This document shows, in pieces, positions 18,627 through 28,990 of a stretch of DNA of 64,000 nt. The stretch's first letter is position 1. Every line of letters begins with the position of its first letter. The stretch is from Natronosalvus amylolyticus (GTDB lineage: Archaea > Halobacteriota > Halobacteria > Halobacteriales > Natrialbaceae): positions 1,860,001 through 1,924,000 of the forward strand of contig NZ_CP101156.1 of the NCBI RefSeq assembly GCF_024298845.1, given 5' to 3'. The notes under the pieces are model-generated. The model saw nothing but the letters and a program-made list of their open reading frames with translations, did no database searches and was not told the origin of the DNA. The position numbers and the translations under genes were made by a program.

Positions 18627-19325
18627 TCAATGGCGGGAAGCGTCGTAATCGGATAGCTCACACAGTTTTGCGCGCGTCGCCATCGCAAGAAACAGCGCGA
18701 GTAAGGTAAAAGTCACTTCGCCAGCCGCGATAACACCGAGCGCATCCGCCCCGAGAAACACCGACTCGTCTCGCTCGAGCGGAATCGGCGTGTGGTGGGG
18801 TTCGCCGATGATGGGAATAAAGTAATCGACGACGAGATTGATCGCGTAATAGCCGGTTGCGACGGCGATGGCCCACACCGGAAACGACGTAATTCGGTAG
18901 AGCACGAACGCCTGAACGACCATTGCAAGGTGACTCCAGAACAGGAACTGAAACATGAGCGGATGGTGATAGCTGTAGGCATCGTAAAACGCGAGCAGGG
19001 TGTACGGCGTCCACAGTCCAAGTATGATGTTTCCGAAGAACGCAATCGCCGTGAGCCAGGGCAGTTCGTGGCCGAGTTTCCAGGCGGCGATCGCCAGTGC
19101 GATGGCGAGCGTCGCCAGCGGACTGTCCGGCACGAACGGCCACATTACCATCGGTGTTCCTGCCAACTGGCCCTGATAATACCAGAACCCAAAGCCGGTT
19201 CCAGCAAGGTTGATCGCCACGATGACCCACGCGTAGCGAAGCCCAAAATTTTCGAGACGAGCGGGCAGCGGAGCGAGATACTTCGGCAGCTGTGGTCGCT
19301 CCGGGAGTGGCGCACTCGCAGTCAT
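18627..19325 (-). CDS. DUF1405 family membrane protein
   Basis: This 232-residue protein has six hydrophobic helices and matches the DUF1405 (YpjA-like) family in length and pattern: WVIVAINLAGTGFGFWYYQ, FFGNIILGLWTPYTLLAFYD, then MFQFLFWSHLAMVVQAFVLY and YYAINLVVDYFIP. The start at 19325 (MTASAPLPERPQ) is used; 20 further upstream codons are open but overlap the pdxS promoter region. Function is unknown. It is divergent from pdxS. Confidence 0.82.
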   Translation of the reverse strand: MTASAPLPERPQLPKYLAPLPARLENFGLRYAWVIVAINLAGTGFGFWYYQGQLAGTPMVMWPFVPDSPLATLAIALAIAAWKLGHELPWLTAIAFFGNIILGLWTPYTLLAFYDAYSYHHPLMFQFLFWSHLAMVVQAFVLYRITSFPVWAIAVATGYYAINLVVDYFIPIIGEPHHTPIPLERDESVFLGADALGVIAAGEVTFTLLALFLAMATRAKLCELSDYDASRH

Positions 19326-19448
19326 CGTTCCCGATGATGGACGGAGCCGTGAAAACGATAGCGGTCCAACTCCAGCGTTTCGCAACCGGTTCCAGCCGTG
19401 CTGTCCCCAACAGACACGCGTAAGTGCCCCCGTTCCTAACGCCCGGTA

Positions 19449-20357
19449 ATGCCCGAGTCAACCGATCTCGAGGAACTTCGACGCGGTACCGATCTCGTCA
19501 AGCGAGGCTTCGCCCGGATGCAAAAAGGCGGCGTCATCATGGACGTCGTCGATCCCGAACAGGCCAAAATCGCCGAAGACGCCGGCGCCGTCGCCGTCAT
19601 GGCCCTCGAAGCCGTCCCCGCCGACATCCGAAAACGCGGCGGCGTCGCCCGCATGGCCGATCCCGCAGACGTCGAGGAAATCGTCAACTCGGTCTCGATT
19701 CCCGTCATGGGCAAAGCGCGTATCGGGCACCGGACCGAAGCCCAGATTCTCGAAGCCGTCGGCGTCGACATGATCGACGAGAGCGAGGTCCTCACGCCCG
19801 CCGACAACGACTACCACATCGATAAACGCGACTTTACCGCCCCGTTCGTCTGTGGTGCGCGCAACCTTGGGGAAGCCCTGCGACGGATCGACGAGGGTGC
19901 AGCCATGATCCGCACCAAAGGCGAAGCCGGCACCGGCGACGTCAACCAGGCCGTCTACCACCAGCGCACGATCAAGGGCGAAATCCGCAAGCTCGAGGGG
20001 ATGACCCACGAGGAGCGCGAGGCCTACGCCCGCGAAATCGAAGCTAACGCCGACCTGGTCCACGAGGCCGCCGACATGGGCCGACTGCCCGTCGTCAACT
20101 TCGCCGCTGGCGGTATCGCGACGCCCGCCGACGCCGCACTCATGATGACCCACGACTGTGACGGCATCTTCGTCGGCAGTGGGATCTTCGGCGCCGAGAA
20201 TCCACCCGAGATGGCCGAAGCGATCGTCGAAGCAGTCAACCACTGGGACGACCCCGAGGCGCTGTTCGAGATTTCGAAGAACCTCGGCAAGTCCATGAAA
20301 GGCGACGCCAACGTCGACCTTCCCGAAGAAGAGAAGATGCAGGGCCGGGGCGTCTAA
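19449..20357 (+). CDS. pdxS: Pyridoxal 5'-phosphate synthase lyase subunit
   Basis: PdxS condenses ribose-5-phosphate, glyceraldehyde-3-phosphate and glutamine-derived ammonia into PLP. It forms a dodecamer that partners with the glutaminase PdxT, which is not in the window. The 302-residue TIM-barrel protein is highly conserved: [53 protein letters not shown] with the Schiff-base lysine, and [18 protein letters not shown] hairpin element of repeat family 2 lies immediately after the stop. Confidence 0.97.
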   Translation: MPESTDLEELRRGTDLVKRGFARMQKGGVIMDVVDPEQAKIAEDAGAVAVMALEAVPADIRKRGGVARMADPADVEEIVNSVSIPVMGKARIGHRTEAQILEAVGVDMIDESEVLTPADNDYHIDKRDFTAPFVCGARNLGEALRRIDEGAAMIRTKGEAGTGDVNQAVYHQRTIKGEIRKLEGMTHEEREAYAREIEANADLVHEAADMGRLPVVNFAAGGIATPADAALMMTHDCDGIFVGSGIFGAENPPEMAEAIVEAVNHWDDPEALFEISKNLGKSMKGDANVDLPEEEKMQGRGV

Positions 20358-20362
20358 AACGG

Positions 20363-20424
20363 TTTACTGTAACCGGAGATTGCCGACCAGGTATGGGCAA
20401 TCACCAGGAAGAGACCGCAGTAAA
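20363..20424. repeat. Hairpin element family 2, copy E
   Basis: The ends tttactg and cagtaaa are inverted. The core at 20372-20410 matches the core of copy D (60765-60803) at 35 of 39 bases and is itself a hairpin (attgcc against gggcaat around gaccaggtat). The element starts six bases after the pdxS stop, so it may work as a terminator or be a REP-like sequence. Confidence 0.75.
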
Positions 20425-20538
20425 TCGTCTGAAGCGGCTCTTTGGGATTCTGTCACTCTCGAGCGCGGTTTGAAAATTAGGGGATATTTTTTACACACCA
20501 AATCGGAAAGTTTTGTCAGTCCGAGTGTGATTATTACC

Positions 20539-20943
20539 ATGTCATTTACCAGACGACAATTTGCGACTGGCAGCATCGGGCTACTGTGTGGCATCGGTGG
20601 GTGTAGCGATTTACGAGATACCGAATCACTCGAAAATCTACATCTGGGGTTGTCAAACCGGACGGATAAATCGCTGACATTTCACTTTGCGTTAGAGGCG
20701 GCGGACGGTCTCGGCCAGTGGCACGATTTCGACCTCGATGCCGACACTCGCCGCAAAGTCAGTCTCCAGCCGACAGCAGCGCATGAATGGTCGGGATATC
20801 AGGCCATCGCGGGCGATAAACGGGCATCCGGATCGTTCCTCGGGCAAGGAGATGAACAGGCCTGCCTGCAACTCGAGTTCCGGATCGCAACCGAGGAGAT
20901 AGCAGCAACAATGTCGACAGACCGACCGCTATGTGAAGGGTAA
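20539..20943 (+). CDS. Secreted Tat-type lipoprotein of unknown function
   Basis: The 134-residue protein starts MSFTRRQFATGSIGLLCGIG and has a twin-arginine motif followed by a lipobox ending in GGC at residue 23, so it should be exported folded and lipid-anchored outside the cell. The mature part looks like a small beta-sandwich (NLHLGLSNRTDKSLTFHFAL), with Cys near the C-terminus (DEQACLQL, RPLCEG). ATG 20539 is chosen because it gives a canonical Tat signal; the open frame upstream runs into repeat element E. It converges on atpB with 25 bp between stops. Confidence 0.72.
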   Translation: MSFTRRQFATGSIGLLCGIGGCSDLRDTESLENLHLGLSNRTDKSLTFHFALEAADGLGQWHDFDLDADTRRKVSLQPTAAHEWSGYQAIAGDKRASGSFLGQGDEQACLQLEFRIATEEIAATMSTDRPLCEG

Positions 20944-20968
20944 TCGAAACTGAAAGAAAAATCCGTAA

Positions 20969-22387
20969 CTAGTCAGCCTGCACCGCTTCCGCAGCGTCCT
21001 CACGGTAGTACTCCGCGATGAGGTCCTCGTCGATCCGGTTGAGTTCCTCTTTTGGCAGCATCGAGAGCAGGTCCCAGCCGATGTCGAGAGTGTCCTCGAT
21101 AGATCGGTTGGTGTCGTAGCCCTGCTCGACGAACTCGTTTTCGAAGCGGTCGGCGAAGTCGAGGAACTTGTTGTCCCGCTCGGTCAGCGCTTCGCGGCCG
21201 ACAATGTTCACGAGGTCACGCAGGTCCTCACCCTCCGCGTACGCGGCGTACAGCTGGTCGGAGACGTCGGCGTGGTCGCCACGCGTCAGTCCCTCACCGA
21301 TACCGTCGTCCATCAGCCGCGAGAGGCTTGGAAGGACGTTGATCGGCGGCTCGATACCCTGACTGTTCAGGGATCGGTCGACGATGATCTGCCCCTCGGT
21401 AATGTATCCCGTCAGGTCAGGGATCGGGTGCGTGATGTCGTCAGAAGGCATCGTCAGGATCGGAATCTGCGTGACCGACCCTTCACGACCCTGAATTCGA
21501 CCCGCCCGTTCGTAGAGCTGGGCCAGGTCAGTGTACATGTATCCGGGGTAACCACGACGTCCGGGAACTTCCTCACGGGCGGCACCGATCTCACGGAGCG
21601 CCTCACAGTAGTTCGTGATGTCCGTGAGGATGACCAGTACGTGATAGCCCTTGTCGAAGGCCAGATACTCTGCGGTGGTCAGCGCCAGTCGCGGCGTGAC
21701 CGTCCGCTCGACTGCCGGGTCGTCCGCCAGGTTCATGAAGACGACCGAGCGCTCGAGTGCGCCGGTACGCTCGAAGTCGGCCATGAACTCGTTTGCCTCC
21801 TCCTGGGTAATCCCCATCGCACCGAAAATGACGGCGAACTCCGACCCTTCGTCGTCGCCGTCGTCATCACCGGCGTCTTCCGGCACGGTCGCTTGCCGAG
21901 CGATCTGGAGTGCCAGGTCGTTGTGTGGCAGACCCGATCCGGAGAAGATTGGCAGCTTCTGACCACGAACCAGCGTGTTCATCCCGTCGATGGAGGAGAC
22001 ACCCGTCTGGATGAACTCCTCTGGGTACTCGCGCGAGTACGGGTTGATCGCCGCACCGACGATGTCTCGACGCTCGTCCGGGACGATTTCGGGACCGCCA
22101 TCGATTGGGTTCCCCGACCCGTCCATCACCCGCCCGAGGAGATCCTCGGTGACGGGCATCTTCATCGTCTCGCCCAGGAAACGAACGGACGCGTTGCGGT
22201 CGATACCGCCCGTCCCCTCGAACACCTGGATCGAGACGAGACCTTCGCTCGATTCGAGCACTTGTCCGCGCAGGGTCTCGCCGGCTTCGGTCTCGATTTC
22301 GACGATTTCGTCGTAGCCAACGGGCTCGTCGACCTCGGCGAACACCAGCGGACCGCTGATTTCCGTAATGGTTTGATATTCTTTCAT
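20969..22387 (-). CDS. atpB: A-type ATP synthase subunit B
   Basis: This is the regulatory (non-catalytic) nucleotide-binding subunit of the A1 head. The 472-residue protein has the conserved [39 protein letters not shown]-like region and [20 protein letters not shown]. As usual for subunit B the P-loop is lost: the corresponding site reads [12 protein letters not shown]. It is the last gene of the operon here, six bases after atpA. In other haloarchaea atpD normally follows in the same direction; here the next gene is convergent. Confidence 0.97.
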   Translation of the reverse strand: MKEYQTITEISGPLVFAEVDEPVGYDEIVEIETEAGETLRGQVLESSEGLVSIQVFEGTGGIDRNASVRFLGETMKMPVTEDLLGRVMDGSGNPIDGGPEIVPDERRDIVGAAINPYSREYPEEFIQTGVSSIDGMNTLVRGQKLPIFSGSGLPHNDLALQIARQATVPEDAGDDDGDDEGSEFAVIFGAMGITQEEANEFMADFERTGALERSVVFMNLADDPAVERTVTPRLALTTAEYLAFDKGYHVLVILTDITNYCEALREIGAAREEVPGRRGYPGYMYTDLAQLYERAGRIQGREGSVTQIPILTMPSDDITHPIPDLTGYITEGQIIVDRSLNSQGIEPPINVLPSLSRLMDDGIGEGLTRGDHADVSDQLYAAYAEGEDLRDLVNIVGREALTERDNKFLDFADRFENEFVEQGYDTNRSIEDTLDIGWDLLSMLPKEELNRIDEDLIAEYYREDAAEAVQAD

Positions 22388-22393
22388 GGTTGG

Positions 22394-24154
22394 CTAGTAG
22401 AGCTCCCTGATCTGGGACTCGAGGTCCGCCTCGACTTCGTCGATGAACTCGTCCCACTCCTCGGCCGTGCCCATCCGGTTGAGCCGGGGTGCGGCATCGA
22501 TATCCTGAATCTCGTCGACCGGGACGCCAGCGTCGAGGGCGTTGAACGCCTCGTCGTTGAACGTCTTGATGGCCTGGAGCATCCGGTAGGTCTTCTCCGG
22601 CGGGCAGAACGTGTCCACGTCGTGGAACGCGTTCTGCTGGAGCCACGCTTCACGCAGGTAGCGGGCAACCTCGAGGGTCAACTGCTGGTCTTCTGGCAGT
22701 GCGTCTTTGCCGACCAACTGGACGATCTCCTGGAGTTCGTCCTCCTCGTCGAGCACGTCGACACCCCACTGTCGGACCTCGGGGTAGTCTTCGGCAACGT
22801 TGTCGCGGAACCACGGGTCGAGTTGCTGTCGATACAGCGAGTAGGACTCGTTCCAGTTGATCGACGGGAAGTGCCGGCGTTCGGCCAGGTCCGCGTCGAG
22901 CGCCCAGAACGTCTTGACGATACGAAGCGTGTTCTGGGTGACCGGCTCGGAGAAGTCCCCACCTGGTGGAGACACTGCGCCGATAACCGACACCGACCCT
23001 TCGGTGCCGTTGATGTTCTGGAACAGCCCTGCTCGCTCGTAGAACTCGGACAGCGAAGCAGAGAGGTACGCCGGGTACCCCTCTTCACCAGGCATCTCCT
23101 CGAGTCGGCTCGAAATCTCACGCATGGCCTCTGCCCACCGCGAGGTGGAGTCGGCCATCAACGCGACGTCGTAGCCCATGTCACGGAAGTACTCCGCGAT
23201 AGTGATTCCCGTATAGATACAGGATTCACGCGCGGCGACGGGCATGTTCGAGGTGTTCGCGATGAGGCACGTCCGGGACATCAGCGGTTTCCCCGTCTTG
23301 GGGTCCTCGAGTTCCGGGAAGTCCTCGATCACTTCCGTCATCTCGTTGCCACGCTCACCACAGCCGACGTAGACGACGATGTCGGCGTCAGACCACTTGG
23401 CGAGCTGGTGCTGGGTAACCGTTTTCCCCGAACCGAACGGTCCGGGAATTGCGGCCGTCCCACCTTTCGCGATGGGGAACAGACCGTCCTGAACGCGTTG
23501 TCCCGACACGAGCGGGACCGTCGGCGTCTGCTTCTCGGCTGCCGGTCGGGCAGAGCGGACTGGCCACTCCTGATGCATCGAGATTTCTTCGCCCGAGTCG
23601 AGCGTCGCCACCGTCTCGTCGACCGTGTACGTGCCCGCTTCGATCGATTCGATCTCGCCACCGTCACTGTCCGGCGGGACCATCACCTTGTGGGTGATGC
23701 TCTCGGTTTCGGGGACTTCACCGATGACGTCGCCGGCTTCGACGGCGTCACCTTCCTCGACAGTGGGCGTAAACTCCCACGTGCGCTCGAGGTCGATTCC
23801 CGGCGCGTCGACTCCGCGGTCGAGGAACGCCGAGTTCATTTTCGCCTCGAGTTCGTCGAGCGGGCGCTGGACACCGTCGTAGATGGTGTCGAGCAGGCCC
23901 GGTCCGAGGTCGACGCTCAGCGGTTCGCCCGTGTTCTCGACGGGTTCGCCGGGGCCGACACCCGAGGTTTCCTCGTACACCTGAATCGTGGTCAGGTTTC
24001 CTTCGATTTCGATGACCTCACCCATCAGCCCTTCGTCACCGACGTAGACGACGTCGTTCATCCGGGCGTCGAGGTCCGCGGCGGTCACGACAGGACCGCT
24101 CACGCTTTCGATTACACCGTCTTCGTCGACGGATTCTGTTTGTGCTTGGCTCAT
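22394..24154 (-). CDS. atpA: A-type ATP synthase subunit A
   Basis: This is the catalytic subunit of the A1 head. The 586-residue protein carries the P-loop [13 protein letters not shown] at about residues 236-248, [15 protein letters not shown], the catalytic region [24 protein letters not shown], and the A-type-specific non-homologous insert upstream of the P-loop. No intein or insertion interrupts the P-loop, where inteins occur in some archaea. It lies three bases after atpF. Confidence 0.98.
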   Translation of the reverse strand: MSQAQTESVDEDGVIESVSGPVVTAADLDARMNDVVYVGDEGLMGEVIEIEGNLTTIQVYEETSGVGPGEPVENTGEPLSVDLGPGLLDTIYDGVQRPLDELEAKMNSAFLDRGVDAPGIDLERTWEFTPTVEEGDAVEAGDVIGEVPETESITHKVMVPPDSDGGEIESIEAGTYTVDETVATLDSGEEISMHQEWPVRSARPAAEKQTPTVPLVSGQRVQDGLFPIAKGGTAAIPGPFGSGKTVTQHQLAKWSDADIVVYVGCGERGNEMTEVIEDFPELEDPKTGKPLMSRTCLIANTSNMPVAARESCIYTGITIAEYFRDMGYDVALMADSTSRWAEAMREISSRLEEMPGEEGYPAYLSASLSEFYERAGLFQNINGTEGSVSVIGAVSPPGGDFSEPVTQNTLRIVKTFWALDADLAERRHFPSINWNESYSLYRQQLDPWFRDNVAEDYPEVRQWGVDVLDEEDELQEIVQLVGKDALPEDQQLTLEVARYLREAWLQQNAFHDVDTFCPPEKTYRMLQAIKTFNDEAFNALDAGVPVDEIQDIDAAPRLNRMGTAEEWDEFIDEVEADLESQIRELY

Positions 24155-24157
24155 AGG

Positions 24158-24490
24158 TTATTCACTGTCTTCGTCCATCAGGTCGATACCGATGGCGCGT
24201 TTGATCTGTTCGCGAAGGCCGCCACCGCCACTGGCACCGCTGCCAATCGTGACGACGACCGGTTCGACGCTTGTCTCGACGTTCGAACGAACGTTTCGTG
24301 AGAGGTGCTCGAGGTCGCCCTCGTGCATGACGACGATACCGACGCCGTCGTCCTCGAGGACGCCCGTGACAGCCTCATCGAGGCGCTCGTCTTTCTCGTC
24401 GTCCGGAACGTTCGCAAACTCTCTGACGCCGGCGAGTCGAAAGCCCGTTGTGAACTCCGGACTGCCGACGACGGCTATCTCCTGGCTCAT
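24158..24490 (-). CDS. atpF: A-type ATP synthase subunit F
   Basis: This is the small central-stalk subunit (110 residues) that binds the rotor with D and senses the nucleotide state. It has a typical Rossmann-like start, IAVVGSPEFTTGFRLAGV, and the VMHEGDLEHL segment. A Gly/Ser-rich hinge (GSGASGGGG) precedes the C-terminal helix LREQIKRAIGIDLM. Its start overlaps the atpC stop by 4 bp. Confidence 0.95.
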   Translation of the reverse strand: MSQEIAVVGSPEFTTGFRLAGVREFANVPDDEKDERLDEAVTGVLEDDGVGIVVMHEGDLEHLSRNVRSNVETSVEPVVVTIGSGASGGGGLREQIKRAIGIDLMDEDSE

Positions 24491-25539
24491 AGAATCACCA
24501 GTTCGTCTTCGATTTCGCTTTCCGAGAGACCGACCTCGCGGCCGCGAGCGATCGCACGGATGTTCTCGACCTCGCGCTCTTTGGCGAGGATGTACGAGAG
24601 GACCGCAGACACCGAGACGGGGTAGCTGCTCGAGAGCGTATCGGCGTACTCGAGTAGTGCCGCTTCCAGTGCGTGTTCGAACTGGATAAGGCTCTCAGCC
24701 TCTCTGAGTTGCGTTAACGCACTCGAAAGCGTGTCGCCGTAGCGTCGACTGTCGGCGATGTGGCTGACGAGTTCGTCGTAATCGGTGACGAGGCGACTCA
24801 ATTCACTCTCGGTGAAGAGCACGCCGCCGCCGATGTAGTACGCTGCCGGGTCGAGGTCAGCGCCCGTTCGAGCGAGTCGCAGGGCGTTCCGAGCGTTTCG
24901 GAAGTCGATTTCGGCCTCGAGGAACTCGACGTACAGCGCCTCCGGTCCTTCCTGTGGCCGACCGAGGTCGGCGAGCAGGTTCTCGTAAAACGCCCGGTCG
25001 AGAGCGTTCTCGAGGGGGACGAGGGCACCGGTCTGCTCGTAGGTTTCGAACGCCTCGAGCAGCGGTTCGTAAAACATCGTCGCGTTGAGCGTCTCGATGG
25101 CGTCTTCGATCGTGTCGACTTCGAGCAGTCGATCGATCGTGGAGTCGTCGATTTCACCGGCCCGAATCAGGTCGGTCTGGACCTCGTCACTCGAGGTCTC
25201 GGTGTAGATGCCACGGATAATCGTTTTGACGTTCCAGACGTCGAACTTTCGGAGGTACCGGGCGATGAGGTCGTAGAGCCGACCTTCCGACCAGTCGAGT
25301 AAGTCATGGAAGTGCTTTGCGAGGTTCCGGTTCAGGGCGTACTCGATCAGGTCGACACCCGAAAATCGTGCCCCGAGGGCGTTGATCTCTCGCTCGTACT
25401 CCGTCTCCTCCATGAACCGTGCGATCCCGCTCGGCCCCATCCGGATCAGCTTGCGGTAGTCCTCGTCGGCGAACAGCGCGGCTCGGCGGGCCCGAACGCG
25501 AGCGTTCACGTACTCCGGATTTGAGGCACCTATACTCAT
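24487..25539 (-). CDS. atpC: A-type ATP synthase subunit C
   Basis: Subunit C (350 residues) is the collar that connects the central stalk to the proteolipid ring. It is almost entirely helical and contains the repeated family pattern: YVNARVRARRAALFADEDYR at the N-terminus, then FDVWNVKTIIRGIYTE and IDFRNARNALRLARTGADLD. It overlaps atpE upstream and atpF downstream by 4 bp each, so translation is coupled. Confidence 0.95.
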   Translation of the reverse strand: MSIGASNPEYVNARVRARRAALFADEDYRKLIRMGPSGIARFMEETEYEREINALGARFSGVDLIEYALNRNLAKHFHDLLDWSEGRLYDLIARYLRKFDVWNVKTIIRGIYTETSSDEVQTDLIRAGEIDDSTIDRLLEVDTIEDAIETLNATMFYEPLLEAFETYEQTGALVPLENALDRAFYENLLADLGRPQEGPEALYVEFLEAEIDFRNARNALRLARTGADLDPAAYYIGGGVLFTESELSRLVTDYDELVSHIADSRRYGDTLSSALTQLREAESLIQFEHALEAALLEYADTLSSSYPVSVSAVLSYILAKEREVENIRAIARGREVGLSESEIEDELVIL

Positions 25540-26117
25540 TGCTCGAAGAGTTTGTTGCTGATTTCTCGGAGGTTCGATTCCCAGACATCCTCGAGCACCG
25601 AGTCAAACGTGTTGTTGACGCGGAGTCGAGATTGGTCGCTCTCGACGACGACGCCGCCGAGACACTCGTACTCGCCAGCGTGCTCGTAGCCGTCGTAGTC
25701 CTCGAGGATCGACGATAGCAACTCGGCGTCATCTGCACGACCGTAGACGCGAACGTCGTCACCTTCGTCGAACTCTTCGCCTGCAGCGTCGAGCAACGTC
25801 CGGGTCAGTTCCTCTCGGGTATCGGCTGGCAGGTCGACGAGTTCGTCCTCGACGGCCGCACGGACCTCCTCGAGCACGTCACGTCGGGCCTCCAGTCGCT
25901 CCTGTTTCGCCTCCAGTTTCGCACTGGAGAGTCGCTGTTCTCGGAGCTGAGCAATCTCGCGCTCGACTTCGGCTTCGGCCGACTCGACGATTTCGGTAGC
26001 GTCGTCTTCGGCTGCCGCCTCGATTTCTTCGGCGCGAGATTCGCCCTCCGCGCGTATTTCCTCTGCACGCGCGTGGGCCTCCTCCCGAATGTCTTCAACG
26101 ACTGTTTCCAAACTCAT
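25536..26117 (-). CDS. atpE: A-type ATP synthase subunit E
   Basis: This peripheral-stalk subunit (193 residues) forms the stator with subunit H. The N-terminal 110 residues are a continuous charged helix with heptad character (IREEAHARAEEIRAEGESRA onward). The C-terminal globular part contains VRVYGRADDAELL and the conserved GGVVVESDQSRLRVNNTFDS. It begins 19 bases after atpK. Confidence 0.95.
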   Translation of the reverse strand: MSLETVVEDIREEAHARAEEIRAEGESRAEEIEAAAEDDATEIVESAEAEVEREIAQLREQRLSSAKLEAKQERLEARRDVLEEVRAAVEDELVDLPADTREELTRTLLDAAGEEFDEGDDVRVYGRADDAELLSSILEDYDGYEHAGEYECLGGVVVESDQSRLRVNNTFDSVLEDVWESNLREISNKLFEQ

Positions 26118-26136
26118 TGGTAAGAGAAGGGGGCGT

Positions 26137-26394
26137 TTAACCGACCAGGAAGACGACGACCAGTGCGAGAATGACGAGCGTCTCGGGAAGGACCGTCAGG
26201 ATGAGGCCCTTACCAAACGTCGAGTCGTCTTCGGCCATCGCACCGACGGCAGCGCTGCCGATACCGCGCTGGGCGTATCCGGTTGCGAGTGCTGCCAGTC
26301 CAACGGCGAGTGCCGCTGCACCTTCGTCGGTAAAGTTCTCGAGCGTTGCTCCTTCCAGTACTGCCATCGCGATCTCAGGTGTAATTTCGAACAT
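26137..26394 (-). CDS. atpK: A-type ATP synthase proteolipid subunit K (c ring)
   Basis: This 85-residue hairpin of two hydrophobic helices (AALAVGLAALATGY and LILTVLPETLVILALVVVFL) is joined by a polar loop. The ion-carrying carboxylate is the Glu in VLPETLV in helix 2. It is a single hairpin per polypeptide, not the fused multi-hairpin form seen in some methanogens. It lies between atpI and atpE with short gaps. Confidence 0.96.
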   Translation of the reverse strand: MFEITPEIAMAVLEGATLENFTDEGAAALAVGLAALATGYAQRGIGSAAVGAMAEDDSTFGKGLILTVLPETLVILALVVVFLVG

Positions 26395-26399
26395 TGTGT

Positions 26400-28634
26400 T
26401 TAGTCCTCACTGTGGTTTCGATCGTATCCGAACGGTTCGTAGTTCTTTCCACCGCCTTCATAAAACTTCCCAAAGAACTCGACGTATTCGAGCCTGATAC
26501 CCTGTAATCCGGCACTTGTGATACCAAGTAGCAAGACCAGGATGTGCCCGAAAATCAACACGATTATGCCGAGCAGGATGAAGACGATCGCCGATGCGCC
26601 ATCGCCCATGTGGAACAGTCCCTCGAACATCATCTCCGACGATGCGTAGGGGATCGACTCCTCCCACGACGCGTCGAACATCCGCTGGCCCTCCTGTGTC
26701 TCCCACGCACCGAACGTGAGCAGGTTGACGACGAACGCCATCCCACCTTTCGCGAGCAGGACGGCGGTCATCCGGGTGTACGAGAGGACGTGGGCGAACG
26801 GGATGAGAATCTCGACCAGCTCGAGTGCGTCGCCGATGCCCAGCAGGATGGCTCCCAGCAGGATCATCGCCAGCGGCAGCGTGAAAAGGAACTCGCCGCC
26901 ACCGGGCACTGGAATCGTTGCACCGAGCATCCAGATGCTCCCCTCGCCGAAGCCGTTGAACCCGAGGCTGAACGGCTGGCCGTCGAACACGCTGAACAGG
27001 AAGTCCGGCTTGTCAGCACTGGCCTGGTGGGTGAACACCCAGATCCAGATGCCGTTGAGCAACAGGATCCAGGAAACGCTGTGCGTAATCGCGTTCCACA
27101 GGCCGTGGCTGAGGTTGTCGACGAAATCCAGGACGTAGCCGATGTTGAGGTGTGCCACGCCGAAGAGGACGCTCACCACGAGCCACGCCAGAGCGAAGTC
27201 AGTCGAATACGGATCCAACCCCTTGTACCAGCCACCGATATCGCCCGGTAGCATATCGCCCAGGAAGTGGAATCCGAAGAACTCTCCGAAGAAGAACCCG
27301 AAGAGTATCGTGAAGGATCCACACCAGACGGCGACCATCCCGAGGCTACCGAGCATTCCGTCGAGGTTTTTGTACAGATAGTAGCCGATCAGGACGTACA
27401 GGGCACCGTATCCGACGTCACTGATCATGAATCCGAAGAACAGCGGGAACGTCATCCAGAGGATGATCGTCGGGTCGAGTTCGCTGTACTTCGGTCGGGA
27501 GATAACCTGCACCAGTTCCTCGAAGGGACCCGCCGCCGACGGGTTGCTCTGTCTGACCGGCGGTTCGTCGTCCATCGTGACGTAGCCACCGTCAGTCGCT
27601 GCCTGTTTCGGTGGCTTTGACTCCGAGTCTGATTCGTCGGCCGCCTCGGCCGAATCCTCGTCGTGGAGTTGCTCCGTGTGGTGGTGTGCGCCGTGACGGT
27701 CGTAGCTCGCCCGCTCGAGTTCTTCGACCTCCACGCTGTCGCCGACGACCTCGTTGAGTCGCGCAACGAGTTCCTCGTACTGGTTGGTTGGCACCCAGCC
27801 TTCGGCGACGAACGCCCGGTTACTCGTCGCAAACTGCAGCGGGGCGTCGGCCTTTTGCACTTCGATGCTGAGTTCCTCTTCGAGACGGAGCAAAAAGCCC
27901 GCCTCGTCGAGTTTGATCCGCTCGAGGTCCGAGTCGATTTCCTCGATATCGGCATCGAGTTGCCGTTTGCGGTGCTCGAGGTCTTCGACGTATTTCTCGG
28001 GGTTTTCGTCCGTTTCGGGAACGGGATGTCGGGAGAACTCGATACCGACGAGAGCGTCGTCGATGATCGCCGCGTCGTCGTCGGCGTCGGCACTCGGTGC
28101 CGCAACGATGGCGATCACGTTGCCGCCAGTGAACGTCTCGAAGGCACGGATGTCCTCGGACGCCTCGAGGGCCGCCTCGACGTCCGAGGTCGGCCCTTCG
28201 CCGACCAGAACGTCGACCGAGTCGTACCCGGACAGCAAGTCCAGGTCGATCCCGAGTTCGGCAAACGGAGCGACGCGGTCGATCTTCTCCTGGACCTGTC
28301 GTCGTTCCTCTCTGATCTCGTTTCGTTCGTCGTCGAGGGCGTTCACTTTCGTGCGAACCTCCTCGAGACGCGTCTCCCAGTCGTCGGGAAGCCGACCCGG
28401 TCCGGCGTCTTCCTCGGTGATATCGAGGATACTCTCGAGGGAGCGAACGGTGACGAGTTTCTCGGAGGATTCGTCGGCACCCTCGACGGGGTTGCCGTTG
28501 TCGAAACCCTCCCAGGTTCCGTCGTAGTCGCTCAGGTGGACCAGGTTAAGTTCGTGGACGGTCTCGATGACCGGCACCATTACGGATTTGGAGCCAGCCA
28601 GCGAGACTTTGCTCATCTGCTCAGGTCTGAGCAT
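26400..28634 (-). CDS. atpI: A-type ATP synthase subunit I (stator a)
   Basis: This 744-residue stator subunit carries the ion half-channels. The N-terminal about 380 residues are soluble and coiled-coil rich, with an acidic His-containing loop (HHHTEQLHDEDSAEAADE). The C-terminal half has seven or eight membrane helices, including PLFFGFMISDVGYGALYVLI and LSYTRMTAVLLAKGGMAFVV with the essential Arg. The start at 28634 (MLRPEQMSKVS) overlaps atpH by 14 bp; the second Met (28616) would avoid the overlap but shorten the conserved N-terminus. Confidence 0.96.
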   Translation of the reverse strand: MLRPEQMSKVSLAGSKSVMVPVIETVHELNLVHLSDYDGTWEGFDNGNPVEGADESSEKLVTVRSLESILDITEEDAGPGRLPDDWETRLEEVRTKVNALDDERNEIREERRQVQEKIDRVAPFAELGIDLDLLSGYDSVDVLVGEGPTSDVEAALEASEDIRAFETFTGGNVIAIVAAPSADADDDAAIIDDALVGIEFSRHPVPETDENPEKYVEDLEHRKRQLDADIEEIDSDLERIKLDEAGFLLRLEEELSIEVQKADAPLQFATSNRAFVAEGWVPTNQYEELVARLNEVVGDSVEVEELERASYDRHGAHHHTEQLHDEDSAEAADESDSESKPPKQAATDGGYVTMDDEPPVRQSNPSAAGPFEELVQVISRPKYSELDPTIILWMTFPLFFGFMISDVGYGALYVLIGYYLYKNLDGMLGSLGMVAVWCGSFTILFGFFFGEFFGFHFLGDMLPGDIGGWYKGLDPYSTDFALAWLVVSVLFGVAHLNIGYVLDFVDNLSHGLWNAITHSVSWILLLNGIWIWVFTHQASADKPDFLFSVFDGQPFSLGFNGFGEGSIWMLGATIPVPGGGEFLFTLPLAMILLGAILLGIGDALELVEILIPFAHVLSYTRMTAVLLAKGGMAFVVNLLTFGAWETQEGQRMFDASWEESIPYASSEMMFEGLFHMGDGASAIVFILLGIIVLIFGHILVLLLGITSAGLQGIRLEYVEFFGKFYEGGGKNYEPFGYDRNHSED

Positions 28635-28953
28635 TGACGTCCTCCTGGAACAGTTCGACGACGTGGGCTGTCACCTCGCCGACCCGTGTTCGGGCACTCT
28701 CTGCCAGTGCCTCCCGGTCCTGTTTTCCTTCCCGGAGCACGCGTTCACACTCGGCGTCGATCTCCTCTCGAGCGTCTTCGAGACGACGCTCTTTGAGGGC
28801 TCGCGCCTCTTCTTCTGCCTCCGTGCGAATCTCTTCAGCGCGTTCCCGGGCCTCGGCTATGCGATCGTCGCGATCGTTTTCCGCCAATGCGACGATTTTG
28901 TCGGCCTCTTCTTCCGCCGACGTGATCTGTTTGAGAACCTCTGGCCTCGGCAT
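28621..28953 (-). CDS. atpH: A-type ATP synthase subunit H
   Basis: The first gene of the operon encodes the 110-residue coiled-coil subunit H that pairs with E in the peripheral stalk. Almost the whole protein is one charged helix (ITSAEEEADKIVALAENDRD onward), with a short VTAHVVELFQEDVNAQT tail. A TATA-like element lies about 30 bp upstream of the ATG at 28953. Confidence 0.93.
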   Translation of the reverse strand: MPRPEVLKQITSAEEEADKIVALAENDRDDRIAEARERAEEIRTEAEEEARALKERRLEDAREEIDAECERVLREGKQDREALAESARTRVGEVTAHVVELFQEDVNAQT

Positions 28954-28983
28954 ACTCTAAGCAAGCGAGATTTGCTCTAGCGG

Positions 28984-28990
28984 CTATAAG
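28984..28990 (-). promoter_or_regulatory. TATA box of the ATP synthase operon
   Basis: On the minus strand this reads CTTATAG, about 31-37 bp upstream of the atpH ATG, which predicts a very short leader. It is the only good TATA candidate between atpH and the divergent methyltransferase on this strand. Pattern evidence only. Confidence 0.5.

Noticed and set aside
21272-24301. A 1009-codon open frame on the plus strand
   Set aside because: It is antisense to atpB and atpA, which are certain. Long antisense frames are expected in GC-rich haloarchaeal genes; its composition has no coding features.
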